A stretch of DNA of 64,000 nt from Tretioscincus oriximinensis (taxonomy: Eukaryota > Chordata > Lepidosauria > Squamata > Gymnophthalmidae). The position numbers were made by a program, and so were the translations under genes. This document shows positions 22,646 to 33,500 of the stretch, piece after piece. Position 1 is the first letter of the stretch. Every line of letters starts with the position of its first letter. The stretch lies in assembly GCA_022410635.1 (NCBI GenBank), contig JAJVDF010000298.1, positions 1,140,467 through 1,204,466 on the forward strand. Reading direction: 5' to 3'. Under the pieces are notes generated by a model that was not told the origin of the DNA, made no database searches, and was given only the letters and a program-made list of their open reading frames with translations.

Positions 22646-22850
22646 CTGGANTTGACTTTGGAATAATCTCCCCCTTGAGGTGCATCTGTCATCAACATTG
22701 TGTTGTTTTAGATCTTTGAAGACACACCTCTTTTACCTGGCCTTTGGCTGAAGAAATGTCATCTCTGTCTCTACTTTTAGATATTGTTTTATACTGTTTT
22801 AATTTTGTATTGATGTTTTACTGTTGGCTGGCCTGAGACCTTTGGACTCT
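22646..22850 (+). mobile_element. L2-type LINE 3' end
   Basis: GGAATAATCTCCCCCTTGAG, AGACACACCTCTTTTACCTG, TTTATACTGTTTTAATTTTG and GTTGGCTGGCCTGAGACCTT are the reverse complement, in order, of the copy at 21703-21995. The two L2 ends thus face each other across the SINE. Confidence 0.65.
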
Positions 22851-23085
22851 ATGTGTTCATAGGTACTAGGATGGATGCCTGGATGTTCCCTCTGGGATGG
22901 AGCAACAGGCTGTTCTCCTGAAATATCATTTGCAGGGAATCATGAACAGGTGCATATTTTGCTTTCCTCAGTTCAGGCTGCCCAGGTGCATCTAGTGGAC
23001 CTCTGTGTGAGACAGAATGGTGGACTAGATGGGCTGCGGCCTGATCCAGTATGGTTCTTCTTATGTTTCTTATGTTACCCTGCCC
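22850..23085 (+). mobile_element. CR1 (TTATGTTC-tail) 3' end
   Basis: Plus-strand copy: GATGGAGCAACAGGCTGTTC, CATTTGCAGGGAATCATGA, CAGGTGCATCTAGTGG, GACTAGATGGGCTGCGGCCTG and a CTTCTTATGTTTCTTATGTT octamer tail. Confidence 0.75.
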
Positions 23086-23639
23086 ATTCCTATTGTTAAC
23101 CAATCAGATCTAGTCTCTTGAGACTGTTCCCAGAATATACCTCATAAGTGCAAGCCCAGTTCTAAATTCTATGCTATCCATAACCTTTCAGCTATGGTTG
23201 CCTGCGCACAAAGAGGAATTGCAGCACCTTACAGGTAGGAATGCTTCCTATAGACTTCACTCCCTAACCCTCTTCAAACCTGGGGAATAAAAAATTCCCA
23301 GGTTTGCAAAGAGACCATAGTGGAATTTTTGGTAGGCTGTGGGAAGAAAGTCTGTGAAGACTCTTGGCAGCCCTGAAAACAATATTGCATTCCTGGATTC
23401 CTGGGTGCATTTCTGCTGATGTATTCCTCAGACCTCCATGGTCTGATTTCTTTCACCTGTATCGATGCAAGTCATAAAAGAGATTGTGTATATTCATTTC
23501 CTTTTGGAATGTTCCTAATATGACTACATCAGGGACCACTGTCTAAATTCCTCCTTTAGAGAACAGCCACTAACATATTAACAAAGATAATNTGTGCTGC
23601 TTTCTATGAGATTCTAAGAGATTTTTCCCCCCTCGAAAC
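23086..23639. other. No gene or clear repeat seen
   Basis: No supported exon or repeat recognised. Confidence 0.4.
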
Positions 23640-23644
23640 TGTTT

Positions 23645-23852
23645 TGGGTCCAGTCTCCACTGAGCCTTTTTCTGGACTATATACCAGAATAAGAACCTGC
23701 CATCCAAATATGATAGTGTAGAGAATGGCAGGCCCTGATTTGCAGGCCCCGGAAGGGACCTCCNATACTCTACACTGGCATATGGATGGCCATGTTCTGT
23801 CCCAAGATATAACCCAGAATAAGTCTTAGTGTGGACTGGGCCAAGCGTCCTA
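23645..23852. mobile_element. MITE-2 foldback element
   Basis: GGTCCAGTCTCCACTGAGCC at the left pairs with GTCTTAGTGTGGACTGGGCC at the right. Inner arms TATACCAGAATAAG and AACCCAGAATAAG, and TAGTGTAGAGAATGGCAGG against its complement, make most of the element palindromic. Confidence 0.6.
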
Positions 23853-24134
23853 TGATAACTCATATAGGTTCTAATTATTTTACATAGAAGCTGGCCCTTT
23901 TGAAAGCATCCGAGGTCAGATATTATCCAGAAGACCGGCTAGGCCAGTCATTGGAATGTTTGACTGGTTGATTTAAAATACAGAATGCTGATCTACAAAA
24001 ATATACAACATATTTGTTAACTATTTCTTGCTATATTGTTATTCCTCATTTATTTTGGAACCGCTATATAGTGCTTTTGTTCTTATATTGTTCTTCACAT
24101 TATCCCCACTCTTTAACTCATTTATTATCAAGAT

Positions 24135-24665
24135 AAGGGTGTCAGATCTGGAAGTCTCATGGGGACTGGAGAACATCTATTCTGTTCAATTCTGGCCACC
24201 CCAGTTTATAAAGGACATTGATAAACTGGAGTGGGTTCAAAAGAGAGATACAAGGATGGTGAATGGTCTGAAAACTATATCCTACATGGGATAGTTAAAG
24301 GATCAAGGGATGTTTAGTCTGAAAAAGAGAAGATTGAGAGAAGACCCAATAGCAGTCAACAAATATCTGAAGGGCTGTCACAGAGCAGAGGGATCAGCTT
24401 TGTTCTTGCTGGCACATGGAAGGACCAGAAGCAATAGGAAGAAACTGCAAGGAAGTAGATTTAGATTAGATATCAGAAATAAGTTCTGACAGTAAGGGTG
24501 TTCAAACAGTGGAACAGGTTGCTACAGGAGATAGTTCTCCTTTGCTGGAAGTCTTCAAACAGAGGCAGAACAGTCATCTGTCTGGAATGATTATTATTCT
24601 ATTGAGCAGGGGGTTGGAACCAATGACCCTGGCAGTCCCTTCCAATTCTATGATTCTATAGTTCT
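24135..24665 (+). mobile_element. CR1 (ATTCTATG-tail), 3' part with RT remnant
   Basis: A decayed plus-strand frame shows WGLENIYSVQFWPPQFIKDI then LEWVQKRDTRMVNGLKTIS, matching the end of CR1 reverse transcriptase. GGTTGGAACCAATGACCCTG, CCTTCCAATTC and two TATGATTCTA octamers form the 3' end. Confidence 0.8.
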
Positions 24666-25124
24666 ATCTACAACTCTGTCTCCTCCTTGGAGAAAGGACA
24701 TAGGGTTATCTTTGAGGAGAACAGAGAACAGCTCAAGAACCAGTATACAGTCACAATACTACATCCTTTGCTATAGCCAGTGCAGCCAGGCTTGCTTATC
24801 CCATTTCAGAGTCATTAGCCACCAACAACCCTGCTACAGACATGGACAATTACTCCCCTCTTCATAAATCTTCATTTGCAAACAATTCTGAGGAGGAGGA
24901 GATTTTTCTTGAATTTTAATCACTGTATTTACGTTTGGACATATATGGTAATATGACTAATCACTAAACTAATTGCAGTTACAGTTGTGAAAAATCAAAA
25001 CATGTGCTATTAAATAAATAAGTCACCATGCAGTCACATGATGCAATCATACTCCAGGGCTCTATACAGGACTTTCCCCAAGTTCCTCTGAATGTATCAA
25101 CCACTGAAATAACAATAACAATAA
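24666..25124. other. No gene or clear repeat seen
   Basis: No splice-bounded frame or known repeat recognised. Confidence 0.4.
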
Positions 25125-25305
25125 TATTAATAATAACAATAACATTTTTATAGCTTTTGTTACATTATCCTGAACAGACACCCTGTGAAATGGTGGGGCT
25201 CAGAGTTCTAAAGAACTGTGATTGGCCCAAGGTCACCCAATTGGCTTCATGAACTGAACTGGAAGACTAGCAGATAGGAGTCCAACACTCTAACCACTAC
25301 AATCA
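25125..25305 (-). mobile_element. tRNA-derived SINE-B
   Basis: AACAATAA tail units, then ACACCCTGTGAAATGGTGGG, TTGGCCCAAGGTCACCCAAT and TAGGAGTCCAACACTCTAAC CACTA. The last part is the reversed tRNA-like head (A-box region). Confidence 0.7.
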
Positions 25306-26231
25306 GACTGTCTTGCTTGAAACAGAATAAAAGCAAGCAGTTTCAAATCCATTTTGCTTTCAATACACATCACAACTGTGCAAGAAATGCATGAGCTGAA
25401 GTTTGCTTTAACAAGGTTGCATTGATAATGGAGAAGAACCCACAGAAATGATGGCTTCCCTATAATTCTTCTGAATTTGTTGTGTGAACTTTCTTCGCTT
25501 GCAATGACATCATCAACACTGCAGTATATCACCATCCTCTTCCTCTCTCCCATGATGCATTTCCCTAATAGATCATTAAGCAGGAAGCTCACCCAGAGAT
25601 ATATTAGTACAATACATCATTGTGGAAAGGGATGTGGTTGCCTGCTGCTGACAGAAGGCAACTCCAAGGTATAGGCAAAGCCAAGACCAAATCACTTTAA
25701 TTATGCAGTGATGAATAGTCCCCTGTTACTGCTCATTATTACTAACAATGTCTTAGATGATTAAAAAGCCACACTCTTTGCAGGCAACGATTGCCCTCTT
25801 CTATCCAGGAGCAAATGTCATGTCAATTTTACCCTCCTCCCTAGTTAGTCTTACTTTCTGAATGTTTTGCAAATTAGTGCCATGCTTACTGTTCAAATTT
25901 CCAATTATCCTGAGTAACATTTGGTATCAGAATTACTCCTACAACTGGTACATTGGGCAGCTATTCCTATTAAGCTTCCAATATTGGCTGTTAAAGTGCA
26001 GTAATTTTCAATAGTGAAATAAAGAATCATGTTGCAATCTTGCTGCCATGTACACGTCTGCTTTTTATAATCAAATAGTTTTTTCCCTTTATTATTGCAC
26101 TTACCAAGGAATGAATTTGAAGGCAGGGAGAGAGACTGGGGATGAATACAGGACAAATTCTTCTCGGCACATGTAGAATGTAGGCAGATGTGGTTACGGA
26201 ATGCCTTTGGGCAAGACTGAGGTTCTAGTGG
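25306..26231. other. No gene or clear repeat seen
   Basis: No supported exon. Short open frames have no domains. Confidence 0.4.
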
Positions 26232-26492
26232 AAGAAGAAGATCTGGGTTTTTATACCCCACTTTTCTCACCCAAAAGGACTCAAAGTAGCTTACAAGGGT
26301 AATTTTTCACCTGAAGGCTGTGGTGGTTCCCTTTTATCTAGTTGCAGTCAGCTGCAATTACATGCAATTCTTGCTTTCGAATAGCTGGGTTGGCTAGAGC
26401 TACAGGCTAGTAGAAGGTGCTCACGTCCAACAGAGGGCTTCGAAACCCAATCTCTCAGATAGGAGACCGTCTCCTTAGCGATTTAGCTATAA
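26232..26492 (-). mobile_element. tRNA-derived SINE-A
   Basis: GAAGAAGAAGATCTGGGTTT, ATACCCCACTTTTCTCACCC, GGTTGGCTAGAGCTACAGGC, GGGCTTCGAAACCCAATCTC (B box) and TTAGCGATTTAGCTAT (A box) follow in reversed order. Confidence 0.75.
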
Positions 26493-26959
26493 TATACCTA
26501 GAATCAACTTATTATATCCCCCAAACCCTAAATATCTGCTGTTATGGAAGTCATAACTCTGAAGTTGCCTCAGATTTTAGGTGATTTGAGCAGGAAGCTG
26601 CATAAGCGAAGAGGTTCCCACTCATATATAGAAGTTAATGTATTTAAGTTCCCTTAGTCTCTTCTTCTTAAGTTTGTAGACTCCAACCATCACCATCGCT
26701 ATTTTAGAAAATGATTTATTGCACAATATATTCTATGATATTTTGAAAATGGATGATACTTTTTAATAATATGATATTTTGTAAGAAATGTATATAACGA
26801 AAGCAATAAAGATGTTTTGAAACAGCGCATCAACCCAAGATGAATTGCCTTGATCCAGATCAAATGACCCAGAACAAATTAAGCAAGTGCAGAAAGGCCC
26901 CAACAATACTTAAACACTCTCAATTCCATTCTCTGCCTTACAACTGCAATCTCCAATCC

Positions 26960-27310
26960 ATATAGTTGATTTTTCCCCTGATGTGTGTCATTTGGAAGGA
27001 TAAAAGCCTTCACACCCATTTCAACCAGCTCCTAGTGCCCATTAGCTGGCTTCCTCCTTAATTACACCCTTCCTGATAAAGAAAGGACCCCTGAAGGGAT
27101 GTTTGAAGGTTTTCCTCATGAGGAGATTCCCGCCTGGCCCTGGGCTGTTCTGTATAATTTGGTTTCCTGCGACTGTCAACAAAGCAGATCAGAAAAATAA
27201 AACACAATTAACCACCCTTCCAAATTGCCAGCATAATTAGAAAGCCCCTCTGATGAGGTCACAATTACTGGGCAATCAGATATACTTCTATGGATGCATC
27301 AGATAATAGA
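26960..27310. other. Repeat-free stretch, possible conserved non-coding DNA
   Basis: No repeat landmarks or reading frame. AT-rich binding-site-like words are dense (CTTAATTACA, CAATTAACC, GCATAATTAGAAAG) beside GC-balanced blocks. Conservation is not testable here. Confidence 0.25.
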
Positions 27311-27964
27311 CAAGATTAGTTCCTTGGCATAATGCTGACAAATTGCTCTTTATTAGAAGAAACAAAGGAGGGAAAGGGGAAAGGACATTAAAAGGAAAAA
27401 TGGCAAGGAAACTAGGGAAGAGAATTAAGCCATATTTTGCATATCCCTAAATGCAAAATGGCATCTAAAGAAAGAGCCATCTTCAAGCCACCCATATAGC
27501 AGTGCTCCCAGCTTTTTTATTTTAAAAACTACTCCACCTTTAGGTCTTGTTGCTCCTAAATGCACTGGGAACAACAACCAGTTGCAAGGGAGGCAAGAAT
27601 TCTGCTGCTTGCGGCATGCATGTGGCTGGACCTGTAGTCTGGATTAACCTTATTATCTCAGCGTATAATAATATTGGGAATATTGCAGACTATTCCTTCC
27701 ATTGGAGCTGTGCTATGAGGTTGGCTATTTAGGGGACAGGAAAACAGTCACAAAGACATGACCTTCCACTCCATTGTGCAGGAGTTGTGAAAATTCACAC
27801 ACCCCATACAACATACCATTTCTTTCTGCAACAAATGAGGATAGAAATAACATGTTCCTATTGACCAGACAACTATTTTTCTATTATTTTCCTGACCTCA
27901 CATGCTGTTAACTATTATCTAGATTGACCCTAATGGCCAGAACTGAAAGTTCACACAGTATTAT
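27311..27964. other. No gene or clear repeat seen
   Basis: One short open frame (27547-27732) has no domain and no splice context. Confidence 0.4.
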
Positions 27965-28296
27965 TTCCAGTTTTTCCTTCCTTCTTTCCTTCCCTCTCGC
28001 TCACCCTCACTTTTCCTCCTTCCCTCCTTCCTTTTATCCTTCTTTTCATCCTCCCCACTTGCTCACCCTCATTTAACCTGATTTCCTTCTTTAACTCCTT
28101 CCTTCCATTTAACTCCTCCTGATTTCTTTCTTTTCTTCCTTCCTTCCTTCTTCTATCCTTCCTTTCATCCTCCCCCCTTGCCTACCCTCTCTCCCTCCTT
28201 CCCTTCCTTATTTTCTCCCTTCCTCTTTTCCTTCCCTCTCACACTCCCTTCCTTCCCCCTTCCTTCCCTTCCCACTCACCCTCCCTTCCTTCCTTC
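27965..28296. repeat. (CCTT)n-rich polypyrimidine tract
   Basis: About 330 bp of imperfect CCTTCC, CTTT and CCCTC units. The tract resumes after the inserted CR1 (28420-28447), so both parts were once one block. Confidence 0.9.
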
Positions 28297-28420
28297 ATAG
28301 AATCATAGAGTTGGAAGGGACATCCAGGGTCATTGGGTCCAACTCCCTGCTCAATGCAGGATTCATTAAACCATCCCAGACAGAACTACCCCCTGTTTGA
28401 AGACTTCCCGTGAAGTCTTC
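28297..28420 (-). mobile_element. CR1 (ATTCTATG-tail) 3' end within the CCTT tract
   Basis: CATAGAATCATAGAGTTGG, CCAGGGTCATTGGGTCC and GCAGGATTCATTAAACC are followed directly by more CTTCCTTCC, so the CR1 interrupts the polypyrimidine tract. Confidence 0.85.
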
Positions 28421-28529
28421 CTTCCTTCTTTCTTTCCTTCCTTCCTTGTATGCCACTTGAACAGACACCATTTAGCAAGAGAACTTCATTCACCAGTTTC
28501 AACAACTGTGTCTAAAGTGTGCATGTGTG

Positions 28530-28795
28530 TGTATGTGTAGCAGACCTCTTTCTTCAGCTGAAGGCCAGTTTTATGAATACAGTGGTGTTGATTGACACAC
28601 CTCAAGGGGAGACTATCCCATAGTTTGGGATCTGCTACTGAGAAGGCCCTATCTTGAGCTCCCACTCCCTTTGCTACTGAGAGTGGTGGCATAAACAGAT
28701 CTTCTGCAGATCTTAAGGCATGGGCAGGTTGATATGGGAGAAGGCATTCCTTTAACTATTCAGGGTCAAGGTTATTTATGCTAATTTCTGGCTGA
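28530..28795 (-). mobile_element. L2-type LINE 3' region
   Basis: The minus-strand frame gives PPLSVAKGVGAQDRAFSVAD then PKLWDSLPLRC, the end of the L2-like reverse transcriptase. TGCTACTGAGAAGGCCCTAT and ATATGGGAGAAGGCATTCCT match the copy at 37700-38300. Confidence 0.7.
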
Positions 28796-29714
28796 CTTCT
28801 AGGCGCATTTCTGAAGCCTATTGAAACATTATTACATGAAAACTTTTATCCACTGATTTTGGAGCTGGCAAACGTGCATCATGTAGTGTGTGGGATCTTA
28901 TCTATTTCCCACAGTAGGTTTATATCAGTATCATTATTCCTCTGCATCATAGAATGAATGGAGTGTTATGATGTGGGGGGGGGGGGGTCCCATTCACATA
29001 AACTTTATTTTGATGCCATCTGTAAGTCATCCTATGAAAATCGGGGGAGAGGGTTAAAAAAGAAATCAATGGAACTCCTAGAGAGGAAAATGCAGTGTCA
29101 TTTAGTGTGAGCAAAATGAATGAATGAGGTCCAATGGGTCAAACACATTTATCTTTAATGTCCAACCTGTTGGCAAATGATTTACTGCTTTGCTGCATGA
29201 GATATGAAACAATAATACCACCTTCAGTCTGTAGACAAATGGTATTCTAAAAGTGACACAATTCTTCCATCAGCACTTACAAATCTCAGATTACATCTGT
29301 TTTACTTCATCTGGTAAGGGAGGGGGGATGAAGATGTCCTGTCTTCAAGGTACATACCTGGTGAGCCCACCCAGAGTAGGACCAGCAACATAAGCAAGCA
29401 GTTCCACAAATAATACACACCAAGGAATACTGTTTGTTTTGAAAGAAATGGTGGATTCCAAACGACAGACCAGAAAACTGCATTTGTAACACACATTGTC
29501 TTGCTTCTAATGCTGTGCTGTCTACTTAATACAAATGGGTGCTGCTACAGCTGATTTAGGTCAAGCAAATACATATTTACTAATACAGATTTAACATGGC
29601 AAGTGCACAAAGGACCGAACTGGTGAACTTTCTCAATTGTTGAATCACATCAAAGGCTAAGAGGAGATGATCATATTGATGGAGGAGGATGAGAAAGAGG
29701 AGAGGAGGCTGAGG
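28796..29714. other. No supported gene; G-run at 28975-28988
   Basis: Apart from a G homopolymer run, no repeat or splice-bounded frame was recognised. Confidence 0.4.
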
Positions 29715-29885
29715 AGGAAAAGTTAATTTTCCTTTGCTCAACTCAAAGGGACTCAAAGTGACTTACATCACCTTCAGCTCTTCTTTTCACAATCCTGCAA
29801 AGTAGATGGGGCAGAGAGAGCTAGGAAGAACTATGACTAGCTCAAGAACACCTATTCGACTTCATGAAGGCACACGGCATCAAAT
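29715..29885 (-). mobile_element. SINE-B, interrupted by SINE-A
   Basis: GGACTCAAAGTGACTTACAT, GCAAAGTAGATGGGGCAGAG and CTATGACTAGCTCAAGAACA run in SINE-B order. The tRNA-like head (AAGTCTAACACTCTAACC) appears only after the following SINE-A, at 30165-30200. Confidence 0.6.
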
Positions 29886-29889
29886 CAGG

Positions 29890-30160
29890 AGGTTACCACG
29901 AATGGCTCAGTGCCGGTCTTTTAACTGAGAGATTGGGTTTCAAGGTCTTGTGTCAGATGTGGAGAATTGAGTGCCTTTTACTAGCCTGCAGCTCTAACAA
30001 ACCCAGCCATTTGAAAGAAAGAATTGCAAGAAATTGCAACTGAAAATCAGCACAGCGTGGTGAGGAAGATAGAATGCAAGCCTTTGGGCGAAAAATAACC
30101 TTGTAAGCCCTTTGGGTGTGAAAAGCAGGGTATAAGAACCCAGTTCTTCTTCGTTTATCA
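29890..30160 (+). mobile_element. SINE-A inserted into SINE-B
   Basis: Plus-strand copy: CACGAATGGCTCAGTGCCGG (A box), GAGATTGGGTTTCAAGGTC (B box), TAGCCTGCAGCTCTAAC, GGTGAGGAAGATAGAATGC and the tail TAAGAACCCAGTTCTTCTTC. Confidence 0.7.
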
Positions 30161-30464
30161 GATGAAAGTCTAACACTCTAACCTTAGACCAGGCTGGCTA
30201 TCAATGTATTGGTTAATGTAGTTTTTATTCTTAACTGCCCTGAATTCTTTGAATATAGAGTGGTATTGAAATGTAAACAAAGAAACAAATAAATAAATGT
30301 ATTGGCTCTCAATGTTTTGGTCCATCCATCCCTGCAAAAATCAAGATACATTATTAGTCTTTGTCTGTTAGATAGGCATATATAGAGATGGGAGGTGAGT
30401 CCATAACATAGAAAGTTAACGTGGAATATGGCTGTAATTCACATCCTTAGTTATATTGTTTCAG

Positions 30465-30696
30465 CCTGATCCCCACGTTCTACTTCCTACACTTTGGAGG
30501 CAATTTTACCTTCTGTGGACCCCATGAACCATGCATGTCTAGCATTTTCACTCTCTGCTCATTGGTGAGGGTGCCTGCTGGGGCTGGCCAGGTAGTGCAG
30601 ACCTATGTGGCGACATGGGCATTTGGTATTCGAACTCAACCTTGGAAGCACAAAATTGCAATGTTCAAAGTTCATCCTTGCAATCATCACTACCAG
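30465..30696 (+). CDS. Candidate exon ending in a strong donor
   Basis: An acceptor-like TTATATTGTTTCAG ends at 30464. CACTACCAG followed by GTAAGT at 30697 is a near-consensus donor. One frame is open across all 232 bases (LIPTFYFLHFGGNFTFCGPH..). From the nearer AG at 30542 another frame (HFHSLLIGEGACWGWPGSAD..) is also open to the donor. A third frame opens only after about 30594. Because several frames stay open, the coding frame is undecided. No family is recognised. It could be a non-coding exon. Confidence 0.25.
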
Positions 30697-31059
30697 GTAA
30701 GTTTACCTTTCCATGGAAGACATAAATCTATTAACGCATTTTGCACAAAGAAGGTATGATACGATTTGGTAATGAAAAACCACCTTAAATGTTTCAACAC
30801 AAGGCTATCAGTTCTAAATGCTTAGTATGCCTTCCACACCATTTGTAACATAATAAATGTATAGGAGGATCACATCACTTATTTCTCCTTTTTATCTTTT
30901 GAATTCCTATCAGCACTTCTTAATGAACCCACATGTAACTATCAAGTGATTACAATGCTATTTGTTCACCCCAGGATATGCAATTATCCTCACATGCTTA
31001 ATGAAAGGGATTTCAGTCTTACATGTTTTATACAGAATGGTTTTAATTTTAATTACCAG

Positions 31060-31139
31060 CTCCCACTCTATCAGAAGAGATATCCGTCAGCACGCCGCAA
31101 GAACCGCAGCACGGAGGAACAGTTCTAAGGGCAGAAGAG
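31060..31139 (+). CDS. Candidate 80-bp exon with good splice sites
   Basis: The acceptor TTTTAATTACCAG (AG at 31058-31059) and donor GAAGAG|GTGAGC give an 80-nt exon 364 bp after the previous candidate. Two frames are open: PTLSEEISVSTPQEPQHGGT.. (ends at a codon boundary) and SHSIRRDIRQHAARTAARRN.. (ends with one base). The second joins in phase to the 34898 candidate. The third frame stops at 31126. No homology is recognised. Confidence 0.3.
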
Positions 31140-31189
31140 GTGAGCTGTGTGGTCTAGGGGATAGATCAACCTGGCCAACTGGCCAATGT

Positions 31190-31335
31190 TCTAGTAAATT
31201 ATATGCATCTATTCTCAACTGACCAGCCAGGTGCTCCATTGTAGAAGAAAAGATTGAAGAGGAGATCTGATCATTTTATTCAAATATCTGAAGGAATGCC
31301 ACAGTGCAGAGGGATCAGCTCTATTCTCACTTGTA
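31190..31335 (+). mobile_element. CR1 fragment, 5' piece of a split copy
   Basis: GGAGATCTGATCATTTTATTC AAATATCTGAAGGAATG and GCAGAGGGATCAGCT match the CR1 at 24330-24400. The following CR1 part resumes at about 31995 after two SINEs. Confidence 0.6.
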
Positions 31336-31336
31336 T

Positions 31337-31745
31337 AGAGAGGAGGAGGAGAACTGGGTGTTTGTACCCCGCTTTCCTCACCTAAAGGGACTCAAAATTA
31401 GGCTGAGCAGATGACCCCTTTTGCAGGGGGGAGGGTGTAAACACGATTTGGGGGTGCCTCCCGGTTTTTGCTAAGGATTTTCTTTCCTCAGCAAAAAACG
31501 GGAGGCACCCCNAAAACGGGTTTCCACCCCCNAAAAAGGGGTCGACTAGTCAGCCTACTCAAAGTGGCTTACATTCTATAGCTTCCCCACCATGCTGTGG
31601 TGGTCCCCATTTATCTAACTGCAATGTCTTGCTTCCAAATAGATGGGTTGGCTAGGGCTGAGTAAAGGGTGCTCACCCTTCTTCACAGCCTTCAAGAGGC
31701 ACAAGGTTTCGGGAATGGGTCTCTTGAGTAAAAGACCATGTCTTA
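31337..31745 (-). mobile_element. SINE-A interrupted by MITE-1
   Basis: GGAGGAGGAGAACTGGGTG and CCTCACCTAAAGGGACTCAA lead to the MITE. After it CTCAAAGTGGCTTACATTCT, TTCCCCACCATGCTGTGG and AGATGGGTTGGCTAGGGC complete the reversed SINE body. Confidence 0.75.
31399..31557. mobile_element. MITE-1 foldback element, copy 3, with 8-bp duplication
   Basis: TAGGCTGAGCAGATGACCCC and GGGGTCGACTAGTCAGCCTA are the ends. The arms hold GGTGCCTCCCGGTTTTTGCT and its complement. It sits inside SINE-A with 8-bp flanks CTCAAAAT (31391-31398) and CTCAAAGT (31558-31565), 7/8 identical. Confidence 0.8.
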
Positions 31746-31992
31746 ACCAGAAGGAAGAGGAGGAGGAGAAGAAGGAGAAAGGGTCAGTTTTTATAGCCTT
31801 CTTTTCTTAACCCAAAAGGGAATCAAAGTGGCTTATTTAACCTTTTCTTCACAAAAGACACCCTGTGAATACTGATAGAGCTCCGACAAACTGTGACTAG
31901 CCCAAGGTTATCCAGATGATTTTTCGTGAAGGAGTGCAGAAACAAACCAGGAGATTTCCAGACCAGTCACTGTAACCACAACACCAGAACCA
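31746..31992 (-). mobile_element. tRNA-derived SINE-B
   Basis: A GGAGGAGGAGAAGAAGGAG tail, AATCAAAGTGGCTTATTT, AGACACCCTGTGAATACTG, TGTGACTAGCCCAAGG and ACAAACCAGGAGATTTCC give the reversed SINE-B order. Confidence 0.65.
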
Positions 31993-31994
31993 AT

Positions 31995-32200
31995 GGGATT
32001 AACATGTAATGGAATAGATAGTGCATAGATACCTATTAGATATTAGAAAAACCTTTCTGACTGACTCAGTCAACAGACAGGTTGCTCAGGAGGTGGTGAG
32101 CTCTCCTTCACTGGAGATCTTCAGAGGCTGGATAGCTGTATATTTGGGATGGGTCAATTAGCCTTGCATTGATTAGGGTTTGCCTTAGCTGCATGAAACA
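31995..32200 (+). mobile_element. CR1 fragment, 3' piece of the split copy
   Basis: ATATTAGAAAAACCTTTCTGAC, CAACAGACAGGTTGCTCAGG and TCACTGGAGATCTTCAGAGG correspond to 24470-24560 of the other CR1 copy. Confidence 0.6.
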
Positions 32201-33383
32201 GTCCCTGAAGAACCATTTGGACTGGTTCATTTGACCTTTCTATTCACACTTTAAAAGAGGTATCAGCATCCTTGCAGAAAATAGCCAGCCAGATGTAATC
32301 CAGCCTTCCTGTCATAGTCCCAACCACAGTAGGAATGATGCAATTCACAGGTAGAGAGCATCAAAGCAGAGATTTTTTTAGGAAACTGCTGCGTCAGACC
32401 CATTCTTATTCTCCTCTACAGAAGCAGCAACAGGTGCTACAGGGATTCTGATAGCAATCTGACATGCTTNCTGTCCTTTCCCCCTTACTGAGGCATTATC
32501 CCACATTTAACACAACTTATTTGTGCTGAAAATGGATTGGTGCAGTGAATCCAAATCAAGCTAAGGCCAGTTCTGCATATGCCCGCTAATGCTTTTCAAA
32601 GAGTACACTGTTTCAGCCTTGTCTGCACTGGACTAGTGGTAATACACATCAAATATGTAGTAACACCTACCACCACCACCAAAGTACAGGACTGGTTAAT
32701 CTGCCTTACATTATGCCCTAATGTACATTGGGTGTTTTGTAATAGGAGAATGGAATTTAAATCTACTATAAGCAATTTTATTGAAGACACAAACAGAAAA
32801 GTGTATATCTATAGGTGAGAACCATAGGAGAATTTTGATACATGAAGTTACCAGATTTTCTATTGGCCACTGAGGAAGACAGAGTACGGCATTGGTCGAA
32901 ATGCGTTTGGCCTTGTACTGAGATTTTTCTGATTTCTATTCCATCTTGACCCTTCATCGATATCCGCAGATTCTTACGGATTCTTGGATGAGAATTTCTA
33001 ATTCCATCTGGATTAGGCTTTTCCTTCACTGGACGTGGAGAGAGTGGTGATACACATCTTCTCTTTGGGGAATTATGGGGGTTTTGTTGTTGTTGTTGTT
33101 CTTTTGGTTCCCCTAGGTTCCTTTTGGGATTGTTTGTATATTTCCACGCAAGGCAGATCTTTCTGGTAAAGAGGAATCCAAAGTGCACTGCAAGCACAGC
33201 CTCCAAGTTCATCTACAAAGGTCAGCATTTCAGCACTCTGACAGCTCAGAGTTCAGCTGCGAACTCCGGACGACATTCGAAGCTGAGTGCCCAGGTTGTG
33301 CTGAGCTAAGGGCAACTGGGTGCAGCATGTGTTTGCCTGCTATATGTGTAACAATGGCATNGTCTAAAATACTTGGTCTGTTT
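32201..33383. other. No supported gene
   Basis: A 144-codon minus-strand frame (33212-32778) with a Gln run from (GTT)n has no recognisable domain. GAGGAAGACAGAGTACGGC is repeat-like. Otherwise nothing is recognised. Confidence 0.4.
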
Positions 33384-33500
33384 GAAAACTGTAGGGCTAA
33401 GAGAGCACCGAAGAACTGTGAACGAACCCAGGTCATCCAGCCGACTTCACATGGAAGTGCAGAATCAAACCAGGAGACTTCCAGGTAAGAGTCTGACACT
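33384..33500 (-). mobile_element. SINE-B fragment
   Basis: AAGAACTGTGAACGAACCCAGG, CATCCAGCCGACTTCACATG and AATCAAACCAGGAGACTTCC match the middle of SINE-B in reverse. Confidence 0.55.

Noticed and set aside
30605..31139. Phase agreement between the 30.5-kb and 31.1-kb candidate exons
   Set aside because: Not used as evidence: with more than one open frame in both exons, some frame always joins.
32778..33212. 144-codon minus-strand frame with Gln run
   Set aside because: The Gln run is a (GTT)n tract and the remainder has no recognisable motif or splice sites.
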